A DNA stretch of 55,875 nt, from NCBI RefSeq assembly GCF_902859825.1, contig NZ_CADIKB010000032.1, forward strand, positions 26,026-81,900, in the 5' to 3' direction. Shown here piece by piece: positions 42,851 to 51,169 of the stretch. Under the pieces are notes generated by a model that searched no databases, was not told the DNA's origin, and saw only the letters and a list, made by a program, of their open reading frames with translations. The translations under genes were made by a program, and so were the position numbers. Source of the DNA: Paraburkholderia phenoliruptrix. Lineage in GTDB: Bacteria > Pseudomonadota > Gammaproteobacteria > Burkholderiales > Burkholderiaceae. Every line of letters starts with the position of its first letter. Within the stretch, counting starts at the first letter, position 1.

Positions 42851-42888
42851 GTCAATCGGTTTGTTGCCTGACGTGCCGAGCGAGTAAC

Positions 42889-44580
42889 TCAGTCGGTAAA
42901 TGCCTGCCCGAACTGCCGTGCCCGCTTTACATCGTCGGTATGCAAGTAAATCGACGTGGTCGAAATCGACGCGTGACGCAGGTTATCTCGTACGGCGCTC
43001 AGCTCAACCCCTCTGGCGATCGCGTGGGTCGCATGGGTGTGCCGCATCCAGTGCGGAGAGGCCCGATGCAGCTTTTCAGCCAGCACCGGATGGTCGTTCT
43101 TGATAATCTGCGCGACGAGCCGAAAAAACCGGCGCATGACTTCCCACAGCCGCAAGGGCTTGATGCCGGCATCGGCGTCGTCAAGGCTGCCAATCAGGGA
43201 CGTGGTCGGATTCCAGTGAGCACGGCTGACAGGAAGCCCCCGCTCCTGCAGATATCGGTCCAGCGCTGTGCGCGCTAGGGGTGTCAGGGTAACGCGGGCT
43301 GGCTTGCCGCCCTTGCCGACCACGTGCAGCCAGTGATCACCGGCTGCGTCGACTTCGATGCTGCGCAGTGTGGCGTCAGCCAGTTCGCTGATCCGCAGTC
43401 CCGTTGCGTAGCCGAAATCCAGCATGAACCGCAACCGTTGCGCAGCGGGCGCCTGCCAGCCGTACGACCACTCGAGCCCGTTGGCGATGGTGCGCGTCAG
43501 CATCCATTCTCCTTCGGTGAAAGCGTGCGAGGTTTCAAGAGCCATGGCGCGCTTGCTGCCGCGTACCTTGATGCCGGAGAATGGGTTGGCCACGACGTAG
43601 CGCTGCTCGACCAGCCAGCGGAACATGGCGCTGAGCACGGCAAGCGCATGCGCAATCGAACGGGCCGAGAGGTTGTCGACAAACGGGCGCCAGTCCGTTG
43701 ATGTGCGCGGCCGCGGTGGCCCGACCCAGCGTTCTCGCGGTGTAGGTCTGCGCAGAAACGCCCTGTAGTCGGTGGCATCCCGGGTGGTCAGCGAAGACAG
43801 CGCCTTGCCGCGAGCAACGATGCCCCAGAGAATCAGCCGTTCGGCTTCCTTGCGGTAGGCCCGCTGCGTGGCCGGGGATTCGTGCAACGCGAGCCATGCC
43901 TGGATAGCGTCGTAATCGTTGTCGACGCCGAGGATGCAGGCCGACACCGGTGCGCGGAAGGCGCCGGCGGATCCGTCGATCTCGTGCGGTAGCCGTAGTT
44001 GCTCCCAAGGCGTCACGACTGACTGCCGATCCGCGATGATCAGTGCGCGGGCCCGCTCCGTGAGCGCCGGGTACGCGGCAAAGAAGGCCTCGATCCTTCT
44101 TGCACTGGCCGGCCCGAGACCCGGAATGACGGTCCACCACTGCCGGCGACGCGGAATCCGTACCGTGAGATCGGCCAGGGTCCGGATGCCGGCCGCGTGC
44201 AGGGTGCGGGCAGCGCGATTCGGCAGCCAGTGCGCAATGTCGTCGCCGATCTGCGGAGCTGGCGCAGGCATGATGCGCAGTAGCTCGACAGCCTGCGTGG
44301 TGGCGCGCGCATGATGCATACGCTTTTGGGCCGGGCATTCGAACAGCGTGGCCAGATCTGCCCGCTGTCGGTTACGGGCATAAAGTGCCAGTTGCCGGCG
44401 GATCTGGCCGATGACGCCGCGGGCTGACTGGCTGTGGCTGAGCCGATCTTGCATGTACCGGTGTGCCGCCTCACGCGAGGATGCGCCCTCGTACCAGGCA
44501 CGCAGCGCTGCCAGTGCATCAGCATCAGGAAAGTCGGTCGGGATGTCGGCGGCGGACGGGCTCGTGGGGCGCGTTTTCAT
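42889..44580 (-). CDS. TnpI-type tyrosine recombinase of the transposon
   Basis: 563 residues. The N-terminal 200 include a helix-hairpin-helix (WWTVIPGLGPASARRIEAFF). The core-binding domain follows (HESPATQRAYRKEAERLILW), then the catalytic domain with all key residues: Arg in YATGLRISELADATLR, Lys in VVGKGGKPARVTL, HxxR in HWMRHTHATHA, and His and Tyr in RDNLRHASISTTSIYLH. In this transposon type the recombinase resolves cointegrates at a site between itself and tnpA. It is transcribed away from tnpA. The relic at 54746 is a homologue. Confidence 0.92.
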   Translation of the reverse strand: MKTRPTSPSAADIPTDFPDADALAALRAWYEGASSREAAHRYMQDRLSHSQSARGVIGQIRRQLALYARNRQRADLATLFECPAQKRMHHARATTQAVELLRIMPAPAPQIGDDIAHWLPNRAARTLHAAGIRTLADLTVRIPRRRQWWTVIPGLGPASARRIEAFFAAYPALTERARALIIADRQSVVTPWEQLRLPHEIDGSAGAFRAPVSACILGVDNDYDAIQAWLALHESPATQRAYRKEAERLILWGIVARGKALSSLTTRDATDYRAFLRRPTPRERWVGPPRPRTSTDWRPFVDNLSARSIAHALAVLSAMFRWLVEQRYVVANPFSGIKVRGSKRAMALETSHAFTEGEWMLTRTIANGLEWSYGWQAPAAQRLRFMLDFGYATGLRISELADATLRSIEVDAAGDHWLHVVGKGGKPARVTLTPLARTALDRYLQERGLPVSRAHWNPTTSLIGSLDDADAGIKPLRLWEVMRRFFRLVAQIIKNDHPVLAEKLHRASPHWMRHTHATHAIARGVELSAVRDNLRHASISTTSIYLHTDDVKRARQFGQAFTD

Positions 44581-44609
44581 GTCATCGAGTTTAATATGGA
44601 AACAATGCC

Positions 44610-44635
44610 ACAGAGATAATAAAGCTTATCTCTGT
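44610..44635. other. Predicted core recombination site (IRS-like)
   Basis: A perfect inverted repeat, ACAGAGATAA-TAAAGC-TTATCTCTGT, with 10-bp arms and a 6-bp spacer, in the 143-bp gap between the divergent recombinase and transposase genes. The layout matches the core site of TnpI-type resolution systems. It could also serve as an operator. Confidence 0.72.
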
Positions 44636-44723
44636 AGAATGCGGGAGTTCAATATTTCTGTCGTACCCCATGTCGTGATATCACAAAATTGAAGGATCTG
44701 ACGTTGCGTGGAGAGGATGGTCG

Positions 44724-47700
44724 ATGATCAACAAGAATAAGCTGCTCAGCGTCTTTTCCGACGCCGAACAGGAAGCCCTGTATGGCCTGCCTGATTTCGA
44801 CGATGCGCAGCGGCTGGAATACCTGGCATTGACCGAATCCGAACTGGCGCTCGCCAGTAGCCGGCCCTCCATACCCGCGCAGGTCTATTGCATCTTGCAG
44901 ATTGGCTACTTCAAGTCCAAGCACGCCTTCTTCCGCTTCGATTGGGACGAGGTTGAGGACGATTACGATTTCGTGTTGAGCCGCTATTTCCACGGCGAGC
45001 CGTTCGAACGCAAGCCGATCACCCGGCACGAGTACTACGCCCAGCGCGAACAGATCGCTGAACTGTACGGCTATCGACCGTGGGTGGCCGCCTTCCTGCC
45101 GCAACTCATGCAGCAGGCCGCGCAGATCGTACGTCGCGACGTGACACCGGGATTCGTCGCCGCCGAGCTCATCGTGTGGCTCAATGAGCACAAGATGATC
45201 CGGCCCGGCTACACGACCTTGCAAGAGCTAGTCAGCGAAGCCCTGTCCGTCGAACGTCGGCGGCTGGGCGACCTGCTCACCGGCGTATTGGACGAATTGA
45301 CCCAAACCGCGCTAGACCAACTTCTGGTGCGCGATGATACTCTGTCGAAACTGGCGGCGCTGAAACAGGATGCCAAGAATTTCGGCTGGCGTCAGATGGT
45401 CCGCGAACGCGAAAAGCGCGGCACGCTGCAGCCGTTGCACGAAATCGCCAGGACGCTGCTGCCCCGGCTGGATATCTCGCAGCAGAACGTGCTGTACTAC
45501 GCAAGCCTGGCGAACTTCTATACCGTCCACGACCTGCGCAACCTGAAGGCGGATCAGGCGCAGCTCTACCTGCTGTGTTACGCCTGGGTGCGCTTCCGAC
45601 AGCTCACCGACAACCTGGTCGATGCGATGGCCTTCCACATGAAGCAGCTCGAGGAAGAAAGCAGCGCGGGCGCGAAACAGTCACTCATCGCCGAGCAAGT
45701 AAAACGCCATCGGGAAACGCCGCAGATCGGCCGCCTGTTGTCGCTCTATGTGGACGACAGCGTAGCCGATCCGACGCCGTTCGGCGAGGTGCGTCAGCGC
45801 GCCTATAAAATCATGGCCAAAGATGTGCTACAAAACACGGCGCAACGCATGACGGTCAAGCCGCTGAGTCAACTGGCACTACACTGGTTGGCGGTGGACG
45901 GCCTAGCCAAACGTATTCGCCGTCACCTGCGCCCCTTGTACGTCGAGCTCGACTTCGTCGGCACCTCCCCAGACAACCCGTGGCTCGCGGCGCTGGCTTG
46001 GGTCAAGGGGGCCTTCGCCAAACAGCAGCGCCTGTCACAACGACCGCTCGCCGAATGTCCCGCGGCCACGCTGCCGAAGCGCCTGCGACCGTACCTGCTG
46101 ATCTTCGGCGCTGATGGTCAGCCGACCGGTTTGCACGCCGATCGCTACGAATTCTGGTTGTACCGCCAGATCCGGAAGCGCTTCCAGTCGGGAGAGATCT
46201 ATCTCGACGACAGTCTGCAACATCGTCACTTCTCCGACGAGCTTGTTTCGATGAACGAGAAGGCCGACGCGCTGGCGCAGATGGAGATCCCGTTCCTGCA
46301 GCAGCCAATCGATGCCCAACTCGATGCGTTAGCGGCCGAGTTGCATGCACAATGGCTGGCCTTCAACCGAGAGCTGAAACAGGGCAAGCTTACGCACCTG
46401 GAATACGACAAGGATACGCAGAAGCTGATTTGGCGCAAACCGAAAACCGAGAACCAGAAGGTGCGTGAGCAGGCATTCTACGAGCAACTGCCATTCTGCG
46501 ATGTTGCCGACGTGTTCCGCTTCGTCAACGGCCAGTGCCAGTTCCTGTCGGCGCTGACGCCATTGCAGCCGCGCTACGCGAAGAAGGTAGCGGACGCCGA
46601 TAGCCTGATGGCGGTTATCATCGCTCAGGCAATGAACCATGGCAACCATGTCATGGCGCGCACCAGCGACATTCCGTACCACGTTCTGGATAGCACCTAC
46701 CAGCAGTATCTGCGTCAGGCGACGCTGCATGCGGCCAACGACTGCATCAGCAACGCCATCGCCGCGCTGCCGATCTTCCCGTACTACTCGTTCGATCTCG
46801 ATGCGCTGTACAGCGCCGTCGATGGGCAGAAATTCGGCGTCGAGCGACCGACCGTGAAGGCGCGTTACTCGCGCAAATACTTCGGACGAGGCAAAGGCGT
46901 CGTCGCCTACACGCTGCTGTGCAATCATGTCCCGTTGAACGGCTACCTAATCGGCGCGCACGAGTACGAGGCGCATCACGTGTTCGACATCTGGTATCGC
47001 AACACGTCGGATATAGTGCCGACTGCGATCACCGGCGACATGCACAGCATCAACAAAGCCAACTTCGCTATCCTGTATTGGTTCGGGTTGCGCTTCGAGC
47101 CTCGCTTCACAAACCTCGATGACCAGTTGCAGGAATTGTATTGTATCGACGACCCGGCGCTGTACGAGAAATGCCTGATTCAGCCGATCGGACAAATCGA
47201 TCGGCAGCTCATCACCAGTGAGAAGACAAATATCGATCAGATCGTCGCCACGCTGGGCCTCAAAGAGATCACGCAGGGCTCGCTGATCCGCAAACTATGT
47301 ACGTACTCGCAGGAAAACCCGACACGTCGCGCGATTTTTGAGTTCGATAAGCTCATTCGTACCATCTACACGTTGCGTTACCTGCGCGACCCGCAGCTCG
47401 AGCGAAACGTGCATCGCTCCCAAAACCGCCTCGAGTCTTACCATCAGCTTCGTTCGACCATCGCCCAGGTCGGCGGCAAGAAGGAATTGACCGGCCGCAC
47501 CGACATCGAAATCGAGATCAGCAACCAGTGCGCCCGGCTGATCGCCAACGTCATCATTTTTTACAACTCGGCGATTCTGTCGCATCTACTGACGAAATGG
47601 GAGGCCAGTGGCAACGCCAAGGCGCTGGCGCGGCTTACGCAGATATCACCGGCAGCCTGGCGGCATATCCTTTTGAACGGGCACTACACTTTTCAAAGCG

Positions 47701-47750
47701 ACAACAAAATCGACCTGGACGCGCTCATTGCAGGGCTCGAATTGGAGTGA
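44724..47750 (+). CDS. tnpA: Tn3-family transposase
   Basis: 1,008 residues, usual length for Tn3 TnpA. The N-terminus is the DUF4158-type DNA-binding region (NKNKLLSVFSDAEQEALYGL; YCILQIGYFKSKHAFFRFDW). The catalytic DDE residues sit in LYSAVDGQKFGVERPTVKAR, IVPTAITGDMHSINKANFAI and HRSQNRLESYHQLRSTIAQV. It catalyses replicative transposition at the 50-bp inverted repeats. GAGAGG precedes the ATG. The gene has no break. Confidence 0.96.
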   Translation: MINKNKLLSVFSDAEQEALYGLPDFDDAQRLEYLALTESELALASSRPSIPAQVYCILQIGYFKSKHAFFRFDWDEVEDDYDFVLSRYFHGEPFERKPITRHEYYAQREQIAELYGYRPWVAAFLPQLMQQAAQIVRRDVTPGFVAAELIVWLNEHKMIRPGYTTLQELVSEALSVERRRLGDLLTGVLDELTQTALDQLLVRDDTLSKLAALKQDAKNFGWRQMVREREKRGTLQPLHEIARTLLPRLDISQQNVLYYASLANFYTVHDLRNLKADQAQLYLLCYAWVRFRQLTDNLVDAMAFHMKQLEEESSAGAKQSLIAEQVKRHRETPQIGRLLSLYVDDSVADPTPFGEVRQRAYKIMAKDVLQNTAQRMTVKPLSQLALHWLAVDGLAKRIRRHLRPLYVELDFVGTSPDNPWLAALAWVKGAFAKQQRLSQRPLAECPAATLPKRLRPYLLIFGADGQPTGLHADRYEFWLYRQIRKRFQSGEIYLDDSLQHRHFSDELVSMNEKADALAQMEIPFLQQPIDAQLDALAAELHAQWLAFNRELKQGKLTHLEYDKDTQKLIWRKPKTENQKVREQAFYEQLPFCDVADVFRFVNGQCQFLSALTPLQPRYAKKVADADSLMAVIIAQAMNHGNHVMARTSDIPYHVLDSTYQQYLRQATLHAANDCISNAIAALPIFPYYSFDLDALYSAVDGQKFGVERPTVKARYSRKYFGRGKGVVAYTLLCNHVPLNGYLIGAHEYEAHHVFDIWYRNTSDIVPTAITGDMHSINKANFAILYWFGLRFEPRFTNLDDQLQELYCIDDPALYEKCLIQPIGQIDRQLITSEKTNIDQIVATLGLKEITQGSLIRKLCTYSQENPTRRAIFEFDKLIRTIYTLRYLRDPQLERNVHRSQNRLESYHQLRSTIAQVGGKKELTGRTDIEIEISNQCARLIANVIIFYNSAILSHLLTKWEASGNAKALARLTQISPAAWRHILLNGHYTFQSDNKIDLDALIAGLELE

Positions 47751-47806
47751 TCGAATTTTCGGCGGTTCTGGCTTGGAATCCCTTATTCCTGTTACGGTGG
47801 AATACG

Positions 47807-48109
47807 ATGCCACAACCAGGTAATCCTTTACCCCCAGCCGTGGTCAACACCTGGCGACTGAGCGTCGGCACGTCGCTGTTCGTGATCGATATCCTGGCCG
47901 ACGGCAGCTGGCGACCGGCGTATATTGCGCCAAAGCGGCTGGGTGGCTGGACGATGGATGTGTTGCCGAACATGCCGCCGACGTTAGTCGATATCGCTCC
48001 CTCGGTACGCACCTGGGCGCGACAGTACGGCGCGAATGTAACGAACCGGCGCACGCCGGCGCGCCGGTTTCCCGCGCAAACCGCTTCTTCGAACAGGACG
48101 CCAGAATGA
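47807..48109 (+). CDS. Small transposon passenger protein, unknown
   Basis: 100 residues from the ATG at 47807 (MPQPGNPLPPAVVNTWRLSV; GTSLFVIDILADGSWRPAYI; LGGWTMDVLPNMPPTLV). No family recognised. It starts 57 bases after tnpA and overlaps the next gene by four bases, so the three passenger genes probably form an operon with or just after tnpA. The basic C-terminus (NRRTPARRFPAQ) could bind nucleic acid. Confidence 0.6.
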   Translation: MPQPGNPLPPAVVNTWRLSVGTSLFVIDILADGSWRPAYIAPKRLGGWTMDVLPNMPPTLVDIAPSVRTWARQYGANVTNRRTPARRFPAQTASSNRTPE

Positions 48110-48369
48110 ACATGCTGAAACGTCGTCTCGATGCGACAGACGAAAAGCTGCAGGAGCTGAAAACAGCCCGCAAAGCGGCAGCTAAGGCGCAGCGCCAGCA
48201 GGTCAAGCAAACGCGCGCGGATCGCGAGCGAAAGATCATGCTGGCCGGCGAGGCGTTGCTGCGGCGTGTCGATCGCGGCGAGTGGGATGAAGCCGATTTC
48301 CGCGCGATGATGGACGATTATCTGTCGCGGCCCGCCGATCGCGCGCTGTTCGAGCTCGACGATGTATAG
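48106..48369 (+). CDS. Small coiled-coil passenger protein
   Basis: 87 residues (MNMLKRRLDATDEKLQELKT, ARKAAAKAQRQQVKQTRADR, GEALLRRVDRGEWDEADFRA). The first half is a strongly charged helix, likely a coiled coil, and the second half a short helical domain. It faintly resembles small mobilisation (MobC/TraD-like) accessory proteins by charge pattern only. The function is unknown. Confidence 0.65.
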   Translation: MNMLKRRLDATDEKLQELKTARKAAAKAQRQQVKQTRADRERKIMLAGEALLRRVDRGEWDEADFRAMMDDYLSRPADRALFELDDV

Positions 48370-48445
48370 CCTTTGATGTTCGACGTCGACGCACCGCACA
48401 GCCAGGTCGGCAAATGTTGATTTGATTCACGATGAAGGATGCCCG

Positions 48446-49018
48446 ATGCTGCCAACGCTCCGCATGAACCGGAATTTTGTCGAGGCCTTGCTGGCCGAGC
48501 GCGCGCCCTGCTTTGCGATGGGACTCGTGGCCGAGGGCCAGACGCACTATGCTTGCCTGGCACTGCGGCCGGTGGATGACATTCCGAACGACGTAACACG
48601 CAGCGGTTTCAACTTTGGCCACTCGATACGCGGCACCGACGACTTCGAGGTCGTACACTTCGGCTTAGAGTTTTACGGCTACCGCATCTTCAATGCGCTG
48701 ATCAATCCGAGCAACTTCATCGCCAGGACAATCCTGTCGCACATGGTCGACACGAAGGCGTTTTTCTTCTTCGCGGTCAACCCGTCAGGCGGTGTGACGG
48801 TGTTCAAGTCCGGCATCGGTGAATGCAGCCTGGACAGCATCGAGTCTAATCTCGAGCGGATACTGCGCTCGAGCACGTCCGATGCTCAGTACGACGCGGC
48901 GCTGACAACGTTCAGCGACCATCCAGATCCGGTCGGGCCGATGCTGCACTGGGTTTGCCGGGACTGCGAAGATTGTCTCGACCTGTCCCACAATGTAATC
49001 GAACTGGGCCCCGCGTAA
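48446..49018 (+). CDS. Transposon passenger protein, unknown (190 aa)
   Basis: 190 residues from the ATG at 48446 (MLPTLRMNRNFVEALLAERA; CFAMGLVAEGQTHYACLALR; DDFEVVHFGLEFYGYRIFNA). It is acidic, and the end carries a Cys-x2-Cys-x2-Cys-like cluster (LHWVCRDCEDCLDLS) that could hold a metal. No family recognised. It is the last gene before the right inverted repeat. Being retained intact inside a transposon suggests a selected function. Confidence 0.65.
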   Translation: MLPTLRMNRNFVEALLAERAPCFAMGLVAEGQTHYACLALRPVDDIPNDVTRSGFNFGHSIRGTDDFEVVHFGLEFYGYRIFNALINPSNFIARTILSHMVDTKAFFFFAVNPSGGVTVFKSGIGECSLDSIESNLERILRSSTSDAQYDAALTTFSDHPDPVGPMLHWVCRDCEDCLDLSHNVIELGPA

Positions 49019-49105
49019 CGGTCCTGATGGTCCGTGTGACCGAGACCGTCATGTCACTCACCGGACGTCGCTCCAACATTCTTCGGCTGGAATAAGCCGA
49101 TTAAT

Positions 49106-49155
49106 GTTCACAATGTGGAACGACGGAATTTTCTGGGGTTCCGGCGTAGATCCCC
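49106..49155 (-). repeat. Right 50-bp inverted repeat of the transposon
   Basis: Read inward on the minus strand it begins GGGGATCTACGCCGGAACCC. It is followed outward by the second TGAAC target copy at 49156-49160. Confidence 0.95.
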
Positions 49156-49217
49156 TGAACGATGGCGAGCCGGTGGTTGGCCACCGCAAAGATGTCAGGC
49201 TGAACAGGATCAGTCAT
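49156..49217 (-). pseudogene. 5' part of the split 66-codon ORF
   Basis: ATG at 49215-49217, MTDPVQPDIFAVANHRLAIV, then the transposon. It starts eight bases after the ihfA stop, so it was probably the second gene of an ihfA operon. Currently the frame runs on into the inverted repeat (QGIYAGTPENSVVPH). Confidence 0.75.
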
Positions 49218-49224
49218 GGACCAG

Positions 49225-49647
49225 TCATTCCGTAAAAGCAGGCGCGGCATCCTGTTCGCCGCCAGTTTCAATTTGCGCCTTGAGCTTCTGGCTTGCATGA
49301 AACGTGACGACACGGCGAGCCGGAATGGAAGTCGCGGTACCGGTTTTCGGATTGCGCCCGGGTCGCTGCGGTTTATCACGTAATCGAAAACCTCCGAAGC
49401 CCGACAGCTTCACGGTTTCGCCGCTTTCCAGCGCCTCGCCCATTACCTCGAAAAATGCCGCAACCATCTCTCTCGCTTCCCGCGCGTTAAGACCTGCCCG
49501 GTCACACAGCAGTTCGATCAGTTCGGTCTTCGTGAGCGTCGGCGTTTCGGTTGGCACTGAGGTATTAGAGGCCGGGATATCGCGGATCATGAGGCTGCGC
49601 TGTGCCGAAACAAGGGCTTCAAATTTGGCTGCTTTCATTGGGTTCAT
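49225..49647 (-). CDS. ihfA: Integration host factor alpha-like protein
   Basis: 140 residues; the last 100 are a clear HU/IHF domain (LTKTELIELLCDRAGLNARE; ESGETVKLSGFGGFRLRDKP; RPGRNPKTGTATSIPARRVV). The IHF-alpha signature GRNPKTG on the DNA-intercalating arm is present. It bends DNA and supports recombination or plasmid functions. About 37 residues precede the usual start; the ATG at 49590 (MIRDIPASNTSV) would shorten this. A plasmid-borne copy is likely given the context. The downstream small ORF was split by the transposon. Confidence 0.9.
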   Translation of the reverse strand: MNPMKAAKFEALVSAQRSLMIRDIPASNTSVPTETPTLTKTELIELLCDRAGLNAREAREMVAAFFEVMGEALESGETVKLSGFGGFRLRDKPQRPGRNPKTGTATSIPARRVVTFHASQKLKAQIETGGEQDAAPAFTE

Positions 49648-49958
49648 ATCGAAAATTCGATCGGGCTCGTGACGATGAAAGGCCGGCGGAAGCGCTTAGT
49701 ATTCTTCCTGCCAGTGGGTAGTTCCGCCCCCTAGCCAGCGTGCCACACGCTTGATCTGGTCGATACCATAGGGTCGAAGCGACGGCAGGCGCTTCCCGGC
49801 CGCTTTCGCCGTGACGTTTGCCGCCGCACCAACCCATCTCGTCACCACTCTCCCGTCCGCGCAGGCAGGGAAATGGGGCACCCTGGCGCGCGAAAGCGAG
49901 TCGGCGTCTCGGGAGCCAGTATGAGCAATTTCATCCAGAACGCTTCTGCAGCAGGCTT
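49648..49958. other. Upstream region of ihfA, no firm gene
   Basis: A 61-codon minus-strand frame (49696-49881) ends PSLRPYGIDQIKRVARWLGG and looks somewhat protein-like, but it has no ribosome binding site or known relative. The ihfA promoter must lie here. Confidence 0.35.
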
Positions 49959-50100
49959 GATCCTCCCTTTAGGGAATGGTCAAAAGGCTATTGGAAGGAC
50001 GTATGAACGTCGGTAACGTGGCAGGTCGTCCCGCGTAAGGGACACGATGATTCGCTACTGCGAGCGAGCGTGCTGGTTCAGGCCCCTGTACGAAGTCGAA
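49959..50100 (+). pseudogene. Decayed cueR-like gene with its promoter
   Basis: A degenerate MerR-type operator (GATCCTCCCTTTAGGGAATG at 49959) is followed by GGAAGG and an ATG at 50003. The codons read MNVGNVAGRPA and a stop; then, after a shift, MIRYCERACWFRP at 50047. These align with MNIGEAARSSGVSAKMIRYY of the intact cueR at 50267. After that, similarity fades. So this is a broken second cueR. Confidence 0.65.
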
Positions 50101-50212
50101 TTGTCGCGTGGACACGCAAGGTATCGAAGTGCCCCCGTTTCGTTCAACACTATCGAAGGCTGGCGCCCCGGGGCGTCCGACGGACTCTGCGGGTCGGTTT
50201 GGCGGGAGCTTT

Positions 50213-50233
50213 ACCTTCCCATTGCCGGAAGGT
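50213..50233 (+). promoter_or_regulatory. CueR operator upstream of cueR
   Basis: A perfect dyad, ACCTTCC-N7-GGAAGGT, 33 bases before the cueR start, with a TTTACC -35-like hexamer overlapping its left arm. It implies autoregulation. Confidence 0.82.
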
Positions 50234-50266
50234 TCAAAATATAAAAATGGTAGGAAGGAGTTGATT

Positions 50267-50662
50267 ATGAACATCGGTGAAGCAGCCAGGTCTTCCGGTG
50301 TATCGGCCAAGATGATTCGTTACTACGAACAGGCTGGGCTGATTCAGGCCGCCGCACGCGCCGAGTCGAATTACCGTATGTACACGCACAAGGACGTCGA
50401 GGTGCTGCGATTCGTTCATCAGGCGCGTCGGCTGGGCTTCTCCATGAAACAGATTTCCACATTGCTCAGTCTGTGGGAAGACCGCAACCGCCCCAGCCGC
50501 GAAGTCAAGCGTCTGGCGCAAGCCCACATCGGGGAGTTGAGCCGGCGCATCCACGACCTGACGGAAATGCGCGATACGCTTCAGTACCTCGCCAAGCACT
50601 GCCGGGGTGACTCGCGTCCCGACTGTCCGATTCTGGAAGGGCTGACGGAACAAATTCACTGA
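50267..50662 (+). CDS. cueR: CueR copper-responsive MerR-family regulator
   Basis: 131 residues. The N-terminal MerR helix-turn-helix reads MNIGEAARSSGVSAKMIRYY. A dimerisation helix follows, and the C-terminal loop has Cys-x7-Cys (HCRGDSRPDCP), the Cu(I)/Ag(I)/Au(I) two-coordinate site of CueR. It activates promoters with 19-bp spacers by untwisting, as those before the three copZ genes. The ATG at 50267 is preceded by GGAAGGAG; the longer frame upstream crosses the operator. The next gene, copZ, has its own CueR promoter. Confidence 0.94.
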   Translation: MNIGEAARSSGVSAKMIRYYEQAGLIQAAARAESNYRMYTHKDVEVLRFVHQARRLGFSMKQISTLLSLWEDRNRPSREVKRLAQAHIGELSRRIHDLTEMRDTLQYLAKHCRGDSRPDCPILEGLTEQIH

Positions 50663-50669
50663 TAGCGGC

Positions 50670-50700
50670 TTGACCTTCCCATCGTTGGAACGTCGATACT
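50670..50700 (+). promoter_or_regulatory. CueR-type promoter of copZ (third copy)
   Basis: TTGACC (50670-50675) and GATACT (50695-50700) are 19 bases apart, with the dyad ACCTTCCC ... GGAACGT between them. Confidence 0.85.
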
Positions 50701-50731
50701 GTAGTTGTCGTCGGCAAACGGAGTTTATGAC

Positions 50732-50929
50732 ATGGAACTGGAAGTAAAGGACATGACCTGCGGACACTGCGCGAGCGTCGTCACCAAGGCGGTCAAAGAC
50801 GTCGACGCGCAGGCGAAAGTGGAGATCGATATCACGGCCAGAACCGTGCGCATTGAGTCAGCGTGCGAGGCAAGCGAATTCATATCGGCAATTCGAATTG
50901 AAGGCTACAGCCCATCGGTTCGCGCTTGA
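50732..50929 (+). CDS. copZ: CopZ-like copper chaperone (third copy)
   Basis: 65 residues, single HMA domain (MELEVKDMTCGHCASVVTKA) with the MTCGHC metal loop. Nearly the twin of the second copy (VDAQAKVEIDITARTVRIES). I chose the ATG at 50732 to match the other copies; one ORF start lies nine codons earlier. It is the first gene of the intact copZ / small protein / oxidase block and is probably activated by the CueR encoded just upstream. Confidence 0.93.
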   Translation: MELEVKDMTCGHCASVVTKAVKDVDAQAKVEIDITARTVRIESACEASEFISAIRIEGYSPSVRA

Positions 50930-51169
50930 CCTTGCCCCCACATTAGCCGCGTCCGATCGTCGCAGGCGCAGCAATGGAATTCAGCAGTGCTAGCATCGTG
51001 ATCAACGTGTTGTAATTGCGCGCGGTCCACGGATGGGTGCGCCGGTAGTCCGTGGACGCAACAGCAGCCGCTCGGCGGCACCCATGCTTCGGCCGTGCGA
51101 ACGACCGGGAGTTTGCGTTGCGCAGTCATCGATGAAAATCGTCCTGTAACCTTGCTCATCACACTTCCC

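Larger units (their letters stand above)
42801..49155. mobile_element. Tn3-family transposon with TnpI-type integrase, complete
   Basis: A 6,355-bp element bounded by 50-bp inverted repeats that start GGGG, with the 5-bp target duplication TGAAC at 42796-42800 and 49156-49160, the length typical for Tn3-family insertion. It carries a tyrosine recombinase (minus), a likely core recombination site, a Tn3 transposase (plus) and three small passenger genes. Organisation is like Tn4430/Tn5401 (TnpI-IRS type). The element looks intact and recent because the target gene is otherwise unmutated. No metal or drug resistance genes are carried. Confidence 0.93.

Noticed and set aside
49696..49881. 61-codon minus-strand frame ahead of ihfA
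   Set aside because: Plausible ending (GIDQIKRVARWLGG) but no ribosome binding site and no known family; too weak to call.
50921..50945. TTGACCTTGCCCCC after copZ (third copy) as a fourth CueR promoter
   Set aside because: Only the left half of the dyad is present; no right arm and no -10 at 19 bases.
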